A stretch of DNA of 64,000 nucleotides from Gp6-AA40 sp035571515 (GCA_035571515.1 DATNCQ010000141.1:1-64000), one strand, 5' to 3'. Positions 28,987-37,617 are shown, counted from the stretch's first letter. Program-made: numbers and translations. Notes: generated from the sequence alone by a model not told the origin.

Positions 28987-31704
28987 ATGTCTTGCCAGAC
29001 ACTCTTCCTCATCGACGGCAGTTCGCAGATGTACCGCGCGTATCACGCGTTCCGCGGCAAGGGACTGTCGAACCAGGAAGGGCACACGACGCACGCCGTC
29101 TACGTCTTCGTGACGATGCTGCGCAAGCTGATGGCGGACCACAAGCCCGCCTACATGGCGGCCTCGTTCGACCTCGCCGGGCCGACGTTCCGCGACCGCA
29201 TCGCGGACGACTACAAGGCGAACCGCGCGGCCATGCCTGACGACCTTGCCGAGCAGATCAACTGGGTGCACCAGGCGTGCGAGGCGATGGGGGTGCCAAT
29301 CGTCACCGCCGCGGGCTACGAAGCGGATGACGTGATCGGGACGCTGGCGAAACGTGCCGCGGCCGAGGGCTTCGAGGTCGCCATCGTGTCGATCGACAAG
29401 GATTTCTTCCAGCTCGTGCGCGACGGCGTCCGTGTCTACGACCCGCGCGAGGACGGTGCGTGGTTCGACGCATCCGGGGTGGCCGAGAAGTTCGGCGTGC
29501 AGCCGGCGCAGGTGGCCGACGTGCTCGCGCTGGTCGGCGACACCAGCGACAACGTGGCAGGCGTGCCCGGCATCGGTAAGAAGGGCGCCATCGATCTGAT
29601 CACCAAGTACGAAAGCCTCGACACGCTGCTCGCACGCGCCGACGAGCTGAAGCCGAAGCAGCGCGAAGCGCTCGTCACGCATCGCGCGGCGGCGCTGCAG
29701 AGCCGCGAGCTCGTCACCATCAAGACCGACGTGCCCGTCGACGTCGACTTCGAGGCGCTCAGGTATCGCGGCGCCTCCCGGGAGCGCTGCTACGAGCTGT
29801 TCTCGCGGCTGGCGTTTCGCACGCTCGTCAACGAGTACGCGCCGACCGCCGACAGCATCCAGAAGGATTACGCCCTGGTGCAGACAGACGCGGCGCTCGA
29901 CGCGCTGCTGTCGGAGCTGCGCGCGGCCGGCGAGTTCTCGTTGCGCGTCATCCCGAGCGAGCCGTCGGCGATGCGCGCGTCGATCGTCGGGCTCGTGTTC
30001 TCGACGCGCGACCGCGAAGCCCGCTACCTGCCCGTGGGACACACCGGTGCCGATGACAGCGCGACCGATCTGCTGGCCGGTGCGAGCGTCCCGGAGCAGC
30101 TCGATCGGCAGCGCGTGCTCGATCGTCTTCGTCCGCTCCTCGAGGATCCGTCGATCAGGAAAGTGGGCCACGACCTGAAGTTCGACGTCATCGTCCTCGG
30201 GCGCCACGGAATCACGCTCGCCGGCCTCGAGTTCGACTCCATGCTGGCCAGTTACCTGCTCGACGCCACGCGGTCGGGGCATCCGCTCGAGGAGTCCTCG
30301 CTCGAGCACCTGGGCTACAAGGCGCTGACCGACGAGGACGTGTGCGGCCGCGGCGCGAAGGCGCTGCCGTTCGCGAAGGTCGCGCCCGAATCGCTGCTCA
30401 CCTTCGCCGGTGAACGGGCGGACCTGGCGCGGCAGCTGTCGAACCGGCTGGCGCCGCTGCTGGTGACCGATGCCCTCGAGGAGGTGTACCGCACGCTGGA
30501 GATGCCGCTGGTGCCGGTCCTCGCCGACATCGAGCGCGCCGGCATCCGCATCGACGGCCCGGCGCTCGCCGCGCAGTCGCAGCACATCGAACAGGCGCTC
30601 GCGCAGTACACCGCGCGCATCTGGGAGCTCGCCGGCGGACAGTTCAACATCAACTCGCCGAAGCAGCTGGGCGAGATCCTCTTCGAGAAGCTCCAGCTGC
30701 CCGCCAGCAAGCGGACGGGGAAGACCCGCTCGACGTCAACGGCCGCGGAGGTGCTCGAGGAGCTGGCGCTGACGCACGAGCTGCCGCGGCTCGTGCTGGA
30801 GTGGCGCGCGCTGATGAAGCTGAAAGGAACGTACATCGACGCGCTGCCGTTGATGGTGCATCCGGAGACCGGGCGCGTGCACACCTGCTTCAACCAGGCG
30901 GTGGCGGCAACCGGCCGCCTGAGCAGCTCCGATCCGAACCTGCAGAACATCCCGATTCGGACGGAGCTCGGACGGGAAATCCGGCGGGCGTTCATCGCCG
31001 ATGCGGGCCACGTGCTGATCTCGGCCGACTATTCGCAGATCGAGCTGCGCGTGCTCGCGCACATGGCCGGCGAGCCGGCGCTCATCGAGGCGTTCCGCAG
31101 CGGCGAGGACATCCACGACCGCACGGCGCTGCAGCTGTTCGGCCCCGACAGCGGTCTCTCGCGGCACGAGCTGCGCAGCCGCTCGAAGATGGTCAACTAC
31201 GCGGTGCTGTACGGGAAGACACCGTTCACGCTCGCCAAGGACATCAACGTCACGCAGGAAGCGGCGCAGGAATTCATCGACGCCTACTTCACGGGCTTTC
31301 CGCGGGTGCGCGTCTTCATCGACCAGATGCTCGAGGACGCGCGCCGCACCGGCGTCGTCAAGACGATGTTCGGGCGGCGGAGGCTCGTGCCGAACCTCCT
31401 GAGCCGCAACTTTCAGATGCGGGCGCAATCCGAGCGTGAAGCCGTCAACATGCCGATCCAGGGCACCGCGGCCGACATCCTCAAGCGCGCCATGATCGAT
31501 CTGCACGCGGAGCTGTCGAGGAGCAGGCTGAAGGCGCGGATGATCCTCACCGTGCACGACGAGCTGCTGTTCGAGACGCCGCACGAGGAGGCCGAGGAGG
31601 CGGCGGCGCTGGTGCGCGAGAAGATGGAACAGGCGGTGAAGCTGGACGTGCCGCTCGACGTGGACGTCGGCATCGCGGACAACTGGCGCGACGCCAAACC
31701 GTGA
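28987..31704 (+). CDS. polA: DNA polymerase I
   Basis: 905 residues from the ATG at 28987. The 5'-3' exonuclease domain (1-290: LFLIDGSSQMYRAYHAF, VPGIGKKGAIDLI) and the family A polymerase domain (about 480-905: DPNLQNIPIRTELGREIR, LISADYSQIELRVLAHMAGE, VNYAVLYGKTPFTL, LTVHDELLFE) are intact. In the middle 3'-5' exonuclease domain, the motif I Asp and Glu of E. coli PolI (DTET) align with residues of VIPSEP, though the motif II Asp in GHDLKFD remains. Proofreading is therefore probably lost, as in Taq polymerase. It acts in Okazaki maturation and repair. Confidence 0.95.
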   Translation: MSCQTLFLIDGSSQMYRAYHAFRGKGLSNQEGHTTHAVYVFVTMLRKLMADHKPAYMAASFDLAGPTFRDRIADDYKANRAAMPDDLAEQINWVHQACEAMGVPIVTAAGYEADDVIGTLAKRAAAEGFEVAIVSIDKDFFQLVRDGVRVYDPREDGAWFDASGVAEKFGVQPAQVADVLALVGDTSDNVAGVPGIGKKGAIDLITKYESLDTLLARADELKPKQREALVTHRAAALQSRELVTIKTDVPVDVDFEALRYRGASRERCYELFSRLAFRTLVNEYAPTADSIQKDYALVQTDAALDALLSELRAAGEFSLRVIPSEPSAMRASIVGLVFSTRDREARYLPVGHTGADDSATDLLAGASVPEQLDRQRVLDRLRPLLEDPSIRKVGHDLKFDVIVLGRHGITLAGLEFDSMLASYLLDATRSGHPLEESSLEHLGYKALTDEDVCGRGAKALPFAKVAPESLLTFAGERADLARQLSNRLAPLLVTDALEEVYRTLEMPLVPVLADIERAGIRIDGPALAAQSQHIEQALAQYTARIWELAGGQFNINSPKQLGEILFEKLQLPASKRTGKTRSTSTAAEVLEELALTHELPRLVLEWRALMKLKGTYIDALPLMVHPETGRVHTCFNQAVAATGRLSSSDPNLQNIPIRTELGREIRRAFIADAGHVLISADYSQIELRVLAHMAGEPALIEAFRSGEDIHDRTALQLFGPDSGLSRHELRSRSKMVNYAVLYGKTPFTLAKDINVTQEAAQEFIDAYFTGFPRVRVFIDQMLEDARRTGVVKTMFGRRRLVPNLLSRNFQMRAQSEREAVNMPIQGTAADILKRAMIDLHAELSRSRLKARMILTVHDELLFETPHEEAEEAAALVREKMEQAVKLDVPLDVDVGIADNWRDAKP

Positions 31705-31707
31705 TCG

Positions 31708-31833
31708 CCGGTAATGCAAGATTCAAAATGCAAACCGTGCGTCCCGTCGAGCCTACAGAGTGAACGTCACAGCGACATTCACCTCGTTGCCCCGACCTAC
31801 ATCGGGTTTGCATTTTGCATGTTGCATTACCGG
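31708..31833. repeat. inverted heptamer arrays flanking a 70-bp core
   Basis: 28-nt arms at 31708-31735 and 31806-31833 are complementary at 26 of 28 positions. Each is built of 7-bp units (AATGCAA, GATTCAA, AATGCAA; TTTGCAT, TTTGCAT, GTTGCAT). The core has its own stem (GTGAA/TTCAC near 31760-31782) and, on the minus strand, a short open stretch ending in TAG at 31753. It lies between the converging polA and TPR-like genes and could terminate both. Confidence 0.8.
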
Positions 31834-32631
31834 TCATTTCCATTGTTCTTTGATCACGCTCCACTGACTCCGCATTGACTCGGCGGCGTCGGCCGTCTCC
31901 CGCCCCTGACGGGACCGCGCGCGTTCGGGAATGATCGCTTCGGTGACGAGGCGGTCGATGTCGGACCGCAGCTGCGTGCTGTCGGGGGCCAGCGCCGCGC
32001 GAACCCATGCGGCCACTGCCGCGTCCCATGCCGTGTCGAGATCACCGGACCCCCGCGCGGCCACCGCGCGCCAGTAGTTGGCGGGCGCGCTGCCCGGGTC
32101 GCGGCGCAACTCCACATCCATCCGCTCCATGATGCGCGCGTGCAGGCGTGCCCGGCGTTCGGGCGGGGCCACCTGCGCTTCGCGGTCGAGCGCGGTCGCC
32201 CACCAGTCCAGCAGCAGCACGCGGTCGTGATCGCCCGGCAGCGCGCCGCGTTCGAGCGCGGTGTCGAACAGGTCGGCGGCCGGACCGTACAGGTCGGCGA
32301 AGTAGAGCGACTGGCCGAGGCCGACGAGGAAGTCCACCTGGTCGCGCGGCGAGAGCACGGTGGGATGAATGGCGTTGAGCGCCTCGCGCGCGGCGGCGAG
32401 ATCGGTCGCGTCGGCGCCGCGCCGGTAGCGTTCGATGTGCGCCCGCGCCTCGACGAGGGCGGCGGCATCGGCCGCCGCCGGCTGCATGCGCGCGATCGCC
32501 GCCGCCGCAATCGCGCCGTCGTAGTCCGCGGCGTTGTAGAGCATGCGGGCGCGCGCCAGCGGCGTCGGCTCCGCCGCGTACGCGCCGGCCGAGGCCAGCA
32601 GCACTGCCACCAACGCCGCTGCAACTCGCAT
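31834..32631 (-). CDS. secreted TPR-like helical protein
   Basis: 265 residues. A signal peptide (MRVAAALVAVLLASAGAYAA) is followed by an Ala-rich helical solenoid with TPR-like spacing (ARARMLYNAADYDGAIAAAA, QSLYFADLYGPAADLFDTAL, YWRAVAARGSGDLDTAWDAA). There is no catalytic signature. It is probably a periplasmic scaffold. A TAGGAT hexamer lies 6 nt before the ATG, with no Shine-Dalgarno. It diverges from the pcnB-like gene. Confidence 0.78.
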   Translation of the reverse strand: MRVAAALVAVLLASAGAYAAEPTPLARARMLYNAADYDGAIAAAAIARMQPAAADAAALVEARAHIERYRRGADATDLAAAREALNAIHPTVLSPRDQVDFLVGLGQSLYFADLYGPAADLFDTALERGALPGDHDRVLLLDWWATALDREAQVAPPERRARLHARIMERMDVELRRDPGSAPANYWRAVAARGSGDLDTAWDAAVAAWVRAALAPDSTQLRSDIDRLVTEAIIPERARSRQGRETADAAESMRSQWSVIKEQWK

Positions 32632-32637
32632 CCGCAG

Positions 32638-32643
32638 ATCCTA
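32638..32643 (-). promoter_or_regulatory. -10-like TAGGAT, 6 nt before the TPR-like gene
   Basis: It reads TAGGAT on the minus strand, placing +1 at about the start codon at 32631. Confidence 0.35.
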
Positions 32644-32662
32644 GTCCCCCAATCCGCTTTGT

Positions 32663-32668
32663 TACAAT
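32663..32668 (+). promoter_or_regulatory. -10-like TACAAT, 8 nt before the pcnB-like gene
   Basis: TACAAT with 8 nt to the ATG at 32677 and no Shine-Dalgarno, so the transcript is predicted leaderless. Confidence 0.45.
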
Positions 32669-32676
32669 GCGCTCCG

Positions 32677-33972
32677 ATGACGGTTCCGGTGGTGGTCCCG
32701 CGTGCCGGGCACGCGATCTCGCGCAAACAGATCGATCCGGACGCCCTGAAAGTTCTCTACCGCCTGCACCAGAACAACTACGCCGCCTACCTCGTTGGCG
32801 GCAGCGTCCGCGACCTCCTGCTCGGCCGCCGGCCCAAGGACTTCGACATCGGCACCAACGCGCATCCCTACCAGGTGAAGCGGCTGTTCCGGAACTGCTG
32901 GATCATCGGCCGCCGCTTCCGGCTGGCGCACGTGCGGTTCGGTCCCAAAACCATCGAGGTCGCCACCTTCCGGCGTCAGCTCAGCGCCGCCGAGCTCTCG
33001 GCGCCCGAGGAACCCGGCGAAGGCATCGTCGTCGACGAACTGGGCGACGTCGACCGCATGATCCACCGCGACAACACTTTCGGGACGCCGGAAGAGGACG
33101 CGTTCCGCCGCGACTTCACGATCAACGCGCTCTTCTACGACATCGCGGACTTCTCGATCATCGATTTCACCGGCGGCCTGCGCGACCTCGAGGAGCGGGT
33201 CATCCGATCGATCGGCGATCCGACGGAACGGTTCCAGGAGGATCCGGTGCGGATGATCCGGGCGGTCTCGATGGCTTCTCGCCTGGACTTCAGCATCGAC
33301 CCGCCGATTGACGCCGCCATCGCCGCGCACCGCGGCGACTTGGCGCGCAGCGCGCCCGCGCGGCTGATCGAGGAGATCTACAAGCTGCTTCGCGCCGGCG
33401 CCGCCGAGAAGGCGTTCCGGATGCTGGCCGAGCGCCGGATGCTCGAGGCGATCGCGCCCGAGATGCAGAAGCGCGCCAGCGATGCGTTGTGGAAATCGCT
33501 GGCATCGATCGACCGCTACCGCCGCCAGTTCGAGGAGACACCGGAGACGCTCACCAACGCGCTGCTGCTGGGAACGCTGCTCGTGCCGCTCGGCTACGAC
33601 TTCCGCCCGCCGCCTCTCGTCCTCGACGCGGACGGACGCCCCAGGAAGGAACCGGCGCTCTCGCTCGGCCTGTTGCCGCTCGCGCGGCGCGACGTCGAAC
33701 GGCTGCGGCACATCCTGAGCCTGCAGCGGCGGCTCATCGACCTGCACCTCTCGCCGCGCGCGCGGCGGGCGCTGATGCACCGCGGCCCGTTCCGCGAAGC
33801 GTTGACCTGGCTGGAGATTCACGGGCACGCGCCAGAGGTGCTCGAGCACTGGCGCGGGTTCATCGAGGCCGCCAAGACCTTCGAACCCGGCGAGGAGGAC
33901 GCGGAAGGCGCGCGGCCGCGGAGAAGACGGCGCCGCCGGCGGCGCCGTCCGTTCCGGCAGACGACGTCCTAG
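32677..33972 (+). CDS. pcnB: poly(A) polymerase / tRNA nucleotidyltransferase-family protein
   Basis: 431 residues. The class II nucleotidyltransferase head has YLVGGSVRDLLLGRRPKDFD followed by IGT, i.e. the GG motif and the DxD metal site, plus TFRR and the RRDFTINALFYD motif. The neck ends with EDPVRMIRAVSMASRLDF. PcnB rather than CCA-adding enzyme is preferred because of the N-terminal basic segment (ISRKQIDPDALKVLYRLHQN) and a highly basic tail with ten consecutive Arg, as in poly(A) polymerases. It would add 3' tails to RNA. Its stop overlaps the convergent serC stop by 4 nt. Confidence 0.88.
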   Translation: MTVPVVVPRAGHAISRKQIDPDALKVLYRLHQNNYAAYLVGGSVRDLLLGRRPKDFDIGTNAHPYQVKRLFRNCWIIGRRFRLAHVRFGPKTIEVATFRRQLSAAELSAPEEPGEGIVVDELGDVDRMIHRDNTFGTPEEDAFRRDFTINALFYDIADFSIIDFTGGLRDLEERVIRSIGDPTERFQEDPVRMIRAVSMASRLDFSIDPPIDAAIAAHRGDLARSAPARLIEEIYKLLRAGAAEKAFRMLAERRMLEAIAPEMQKRASDALWKSLASIDRYRRQFEETPETLTNALLLGTLLVPLGYDFRPPPLVLDADGRPRKEPALSLGLLPLARRDVERLRHILSLQRRLIDLHLSPRARRALMHRGPFREALTWLEIHGHAPEVLEHWRGFIEAAKTFEPGEEDAEGARPRRRRRRRRRRPFRQTTS

Positions 33973-35060
33973 CCGTGCGTGCGCTCGAACTCCCGCATGA
34001 AGGAGACGAGCGCGTCGATCCCTTCCTCCGGGAACGCGTTGTAGATCGACGCGCGCATGCCGCCGACGGAGCGGTGGCCCTTCAACCCGTCGAAGCCGGC
34101 GGCCGCTGATTCCTTCACGAACGCCTTCTCGAGCTCCTCGGTCGCGAGACGGAAAGTCACGTTCATCAGCGACCGGTCGTCCTTGCGCGCGGTGCCCCGA
34201 TAGAACCCCGTCCGATCGATCTCGGCGTAGAGCTTCCCCGCCTTCCGCTGGTTGACCTTCGCGACCGCGTCGAGGCCGCCCTGCGACCGCAGCCACTTCA
34301 TCGTCAGGCCGAGGATGTAGATGCCGAACGTGTTCGGCGTGTTGTAGAGCGAGTCGTTCTCCGCCTGCACCTTGTAGTTCAGCATGGTGGGCAGCGTGTC
34401 GGCGGAGCGCGCGAGCAGGTCGTCGCGGACGATCACGAGCGTCACGCCCGACGGCCCCAGGTTCTTCTGCGCGCCGGCGTAGATGAGCGCGTGGCGGCCG
34501 ACGTCAATCGGGCCGCTGAACATGTCGGACGAGGTGTCGCTGACGAGCGGCGCGTCGCCGACCCGCGGCAGCGACTTCCACTGGGTGCCTTCGATGGTGT
34601 TGTTGCTGGTCATGTGGACGTACGCCGCGCCCGGCGTCAGCTTGATCTCGGACGCGTCCGGCAGCCGCGAGTAGTTCTCGCCCTTGGTCGTCGCGGCGAC
34701 GTTCACCTTGCCGACCTTCTTCGCTTCCTTGGCGGCCTTGTCGGCCCACGACCCGCTGTCGATGTAATCCGCCGTCTGGCCGGCGCCGAGGAGGTTCATC
34801 GGCACCATCGAGAACTGCAGGCTCGCGCCGCCCTGCAGCATCAGGATCTTGTAATTGGCCGGCACGCCCGCGAGCGCGCGGATGTCGTCCTGCGCCCGGT
34901 GCATCAGGTCCTCGAACGTCTTCGAGCGATGGCTGATCTCCATCACCGACATGCCGACGCCCGGCAGGGCGATGAGGTCGCGCTGCGCCTCCTCGAGAAC
35001 CGGCAGCGGCAGCACCGCGGGACCGGCGGAAAAGTTGAACACGCGTGTAGCTGTGGGCAT
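33969..35060 (-). CDS. serC: phosphoserine aminotransferase
   Basis: 363 residues, the usual length. It converts 3-phosphohydroxypyruvate and glutamate to phosphoserine (PLP-dependent). The N-terminus VFNFSAGPAVLPLPVLEEAQ, the GVGMSVMEISHRSK loop and the PLP-Lys context IYAGAQKNLGPSGVTLVIV are clear. The C-terminal SVGGMRASIYNAFPEEGI closes the family match. It is the last gene of the DUF1015-serA-serC run, 3 bp after serA. Confidence 0.96.
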   Translation of the reverse strand: MPTATRVFNFSAGPAVLPLPVLEEAQRDLIALPGVGMSVMEISHRSKTFEDLMHRAQDDIRALAGVPANYKILMLQGGASLQFSMVPMNLLGAGQTADYIDSGSWADKAAKEAKKVGKVNVAATTKGENYSRLPDASEIKLTPGAAYVHMTSNNTIEGTQWKSLPRVGDAPLVSDTSSDMFSGPIDVGRHALIYAGAQKNLGPSGVTLVIVRDDLLARSADTLPTMLNYKVQAENDSLYNTPNTFGIYILGLTMKWLRSQGGLDAVAKVNQRKAGKLYAEIDRTGFYRGTARKDDRSLMNVTFRLATEELEKAFVKESAAAGFDGLKGHRSVGGMRASIYNAFPEEGIDALVSFMREFERTHG

Positions 35061-35063
35061 GGT

Positions 35064-36275
35064 TCAGATCTTAACGACGTACAGACTCAAAATGTCCTGG
35101 TTGCCGCCGGCGATTGTGCTCAGCAGCGCCGCGGGCGGCTCGCCGTCGAGGTTGATGCGCGCGATGGCGGCTTCCGCCCCCTCGAAGATGACGTTTTCCG
35201 TCTCCTGCACGTTGAGGTTGCCCGCGCGGAGCCGATCGAAGACGTGCGCCAGCACGCCCGGCCGGTCGCGGTGCCGCACGACCAGCAGGTGCGTGGCCGG
35301 CGTCTTCGTCGCCAGGTTGACGACGTTGGGCACCTTGCCCGTCTCCTTGTAAGTGCGCACGATGCGCACGGCTTCCGCGGCAATCGCTTCCTGCGCCTGC
35401 TCCGTCGAGGCGCCGATGTGATGGGTGCCGATGACATTCGGCAGCGTGACGATGGGATCGGCGAACGCGCCGGTCGATTCCGCTGGCTCCTGCGCGAAGA
35501 CGTCGAGCGCGGCGCGGATGCCGCGGGTGCGGATGGCGTCGGCGAGCGCCGCGTGATCGACGATCTCGCCGCGCGACGTGTTGATGAAGTACGAGCCGGG
35601 CTGCAGGCGATTGAGGATCGACGCGCCGATGAAATTCCGCGTGCCGCTCGCGAGCGCCAGGTGGATGCTGAGGACGTCGGCGCGCTCCGCAACTTCCTCA
35701 GCGGAGCGCGCGACGCTCAGGCCTGGATCCGGGCCCCGGGATGCGGGATCCGCTTCAAACCGCCGGCTCCATATGACGACGGGCATGCCGAACGCCCGCG
35801 CGCGCCGGGCGACTTCCTGCCCGATGCTCCCGTAGCCGATGATGCCGAGCGTCCGGCCGAACAGCCCCTTCGCCTTCGAGTACTCCTTCTTGTTCCATCT
35901 CCCGGCGCGCAGGTCGATGACGTTCTCCGCGATGCGGCGGTCGAGCGCGAGGATCAGGGCGAGTGTCAGCTCGGCGACCGCGATGGCGTTCTTGCCGGGG
36001 CAGTTCGAGACGTAGATGCCGCGGCGCGACGCGGCGTTCACGTCGATGGTGTTGACGCCCGCGCCGGCGCGGACGATCAGCGACAGCGAGCCGTTGGCGA
36101 GCATTGCGTCGGTCACCTTCGTGCTGCGTACGACGAGCACGTCGGCCTTCGTTGACGCCAGTGCCCCGGCGAGCTGTTCGTCGGCCAGCGCCGGCTGGTA
36201 GATCACCTCGCAGCCGGCGGCGGTGATGCCGTCGATGCCCACCTGCTCGAACTGATCGGCGATGAGGACTTTCAT
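35064..36275 (-). CDS. serA: D-3-phosphoglycerate dehydrogenase
   Basis: 403 residues from the ATG at 36275 (the frame is open upstream through the hairpin cluster). It oxidises 3-phosphoglycerate in the first step of serine synthesis. The Rossmann motif GIIGYGSIGQEVARRA, the catalytic Arg in INTSRGEIVD, Glu in DVFAQEP and His in GTHHIGAST are present, and a C-terminal ACT domain (about 325-403: HLLVVRHRDRPGVLAHVFDR) suggests serine feedback. Residues 175-185 (ADPASRGPDPG), just after the NAD-specificity strand, are coded by a 28-bp heptamer array and look like an insertion. Confidence 0.95.
   Translation of the reverse strand: MKVLIADQFEQVGIDGITAAGCEVIYQPALADEQLAGALASTKADVLVVRSTKVTDAMLANGSLSLIVRAGAGVNTIDVNAASRRGIYVSNCPGKNAIAVAELTLALILALDRRIAENVIDLRAGRWNKKEYSKAKGLFGRTLGIIGYGSIGQEVARRARAFGMPVVIWSRRFEADPASRGPDPGLSVARSAEEVAERADVLSIHLALASGTRNFIGASILNRLQPGSYFINTSRGEIVDHAALADAIRTRGIRAALDVFAQEPAESTGAFADPIVTLPNVIGTHHIGASTEQAQEAIAAEAVRIVRTYKETGKVPNVVNLATKTPATHLLVVRHRDRPGVLAHVFDRLRAGNLNVQETENVIFEGAEAAIARINLDGEPPAALLSTIAGGNQDILSLYVVKI
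35723..35750. repeat. heptamer array inside serA, unit CGGGATC
   Basis: Four 7-bp units on the plus strand: CTGGATC, CGGGCCC, CGGGATG, CGGGATC. They encode serA residues 175-185 on the minus strand without breaking the frame. The unit is the same as in the glgC-eno array at 6172-6199. Confidence 0.7.
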
Positions 36276-36280
36276 CAGGT

Positions 36281-36339
36281 GGTCCGGCTGAAGCCGGACC
36301 CCACCGCGTAGTGGTGGAGTCCGCGTAACAAGGCGGACT
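36281..36339. repeat. cluster of three stem-loops between DUF1015 and serA genes
   Basis: First, 9-bp arms GGTCCGGCT/AGCCGGACC around GA (36281-36300). Second, CCACC/GGTGG (36301-36317). Third, 7-bp arms AGTCCGC/GCGGACT (36318-36339). The cluster fills the gap inside the serine operon, touching the upstream stop, so it may tune serA expression or mRNA stability. Confidence 0.6.
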
Positions 36340-37555
36340 AAATCTCGTGCGACAACAAGCCGTCGCGCAGCTTCGGCTCGAACCAGGTCGATTTCGGCGG
36401 CATGATGCCGCCGGCATCGCAGACCTGCATCAAGTCGTCCACGCTGACCGGGTAGAGCGAGAATGCCACGGCGAACTTGCCGGAGTTCACCAGCGTCTCG
36501 AGCTCGGATGTGCCGCGCGCGCCCCCGACAAAGTCGATCCGCTTGTCGGTGCGTATGTCGCCGATGCCGAGCAGCGGTGTCAGCACGGTCTGCTGCAGGC
36601 GGCTCACGTCGAGCCGGTCGGAGGGCGCGAGATCGCGCGGTGCCTCGCCGAGGACGATCGTGTGCCACGCGCCATCGAGAAACATCGCGACCTCTCCCTT
36701 CTGCGCGGGAGTGGCCGGTCCTGCCTTGACGACAAACTGCTCCCGCAGCTTCGCCAGCAGTGACTGCGGCGTATGAGAGCCGAGATCCTTGACGACGCGG
36801 TTGTAGGGAAGGACCTGCGCCTGATTATCGGGGAACGCGACCGCCAGCAGCGTGTCCCACTCGCCGCGCGCTTCGCGGCTGCCGCGCAGCTGCTGACGCG
36901 CCCGGGCGGCGCTGGCCGCGCGATGATGCCCGTCCGCGATGTACAGCCGCGGAATCGCATCGAAGGCCGCGACGAGCTCCTTGACGTCGGCATCCGCGAC
37001 GCGCCAGATCGTGTGCTGCACGCCATCGGCCGCGGTGAAGTCGAACAGCGGCGGCTCGCCGGTCGTCCGGCGGACGACGCGATCCACCGCGGGCGATGCG
37101 CGGTAGGTGAGAAACACCGGTCCCGTCTGCGCGCGCAAATCGATCATGTGGCGCGTCCGGTCGTCTTCCTTGTCGCGCCGCGTGTGCTCGTGCTTCTTGA
37201 TGACGCCCCGGTCGTACTCATCAATGGAGAACGCCCCGGCAATGCCGATCTGGACGTGATTCCCCATTTTGAGGCGGTAAGCGTACAGGCTTGGCGCCTG
37301 CTCGGCCACGAGCGGCGCCTTCGCCTTGAGCGCCGCGAAATTCTCGACGGCCTTGCGGTACACCGCGTCCGAGTAGGGATCGGTGTTCGGCGGAAGGTCG
37401 ATTTCAGCACGCGAGACGTGCAGAAAGCTCAAGGCGTTGCCATTGGCCAACGCATGGGCTTCCTGAGCGTTGACGACGTCGTAGGGAACGGCCGCGACAC
37501 GTTCAGCGGCCGCGGGCGTGGGTCGGAGCGCACGAAACGGAGCAATGAGTGCCAT
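36338..37555 (-). CDS. DUF1015-family protein of the serine operon
   Basis: 405 residues, full length for DUF1015 (PF06245). Conserved-looking blocks are AAVPYDVVNAQEAHALANGN, GVIKKHEHTRRDKEDDRTRH (119-138), RLYIADGHHRAASAARA (204-219) and QVLPYNRVVKDL. The DGHHR block resembles the nucleotide-binding loop of ParB/Srx-fold proteins, including the archaeal free-serine kinase SerK (family knowledge, not shown here). It lies upstream of serA and serC on the same strand, with no serB in the window. The protein may therefore take part in the last step or in control of serine synthesis; this is inference. Confidence 0.85.
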   Translation of the reverse strand: MALIAPFRALRPTPAAAERVAAVPYDVVNAQEAHALANGNALSFLHVSRAEIDLPPNTDPYSDAVYRKAVENFAALKAKAPLVAEQAPSLYAYRLKMGNHVQIGIAGAFSIDEYDRGVIKKHEHTRRDKEDDRTRHMIDLRAQTGPVFLTYRASPAVDRVVRRTTGEPPLFDFTAADGVQHTIWRVADADVKELVAAFDAIPRLYIADGHHRAASAARARQQLRGSREARGEWDTLLAVAFPDNQAQVLPYNRVVKDLGSHTPQSLLAKLREQFVVKAGPATPAQKGEVAMFLDGAWHTIVLGEAPRDLAPSDRLDVSRLQQTVLTPLLGIGDIRTDKRIDFVGGARGTSELETLVNSGKFAVAFSLYPVSVDDLMQVCDAGGIMPPKSTWFEPKLRDGLLSHEI

Positions 37556-37566
37556 GAGAACAAAAA

Positions 37567-37572
37567 ATTATA
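37567..37572 (-). promoter_or_regulatory. -10 box TATAAT before the serine operon
   Basis: A perfect TATAAT on the minus strand, 11 nt before the ATG at 37555; the leader would be only about 4-5 nt. Confidence 0.5.
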
Positions 37573-37617
37573 GCGTGGCACGCGTATTGATTAGATGAGC
37601 ACAGATCAGGAGACGCG

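Noticed and set aside
36276..36668. N-terminal extension of serA by 131 codons
   Set aside because: It would run through the stem-loop cluster and overlap the DUF1015 gene; SerA similarity starts exactly at MKVLIADQF (36275).
37576..37590. TGGCACG-N4-TTGA upstream of the Oar-like gene as a second sigma-54 site
   Set aside because: The -12 element is GA instead of the nearly invariant GC, and a sigma-70 type -10 box for the divergent gene overlaps the region.
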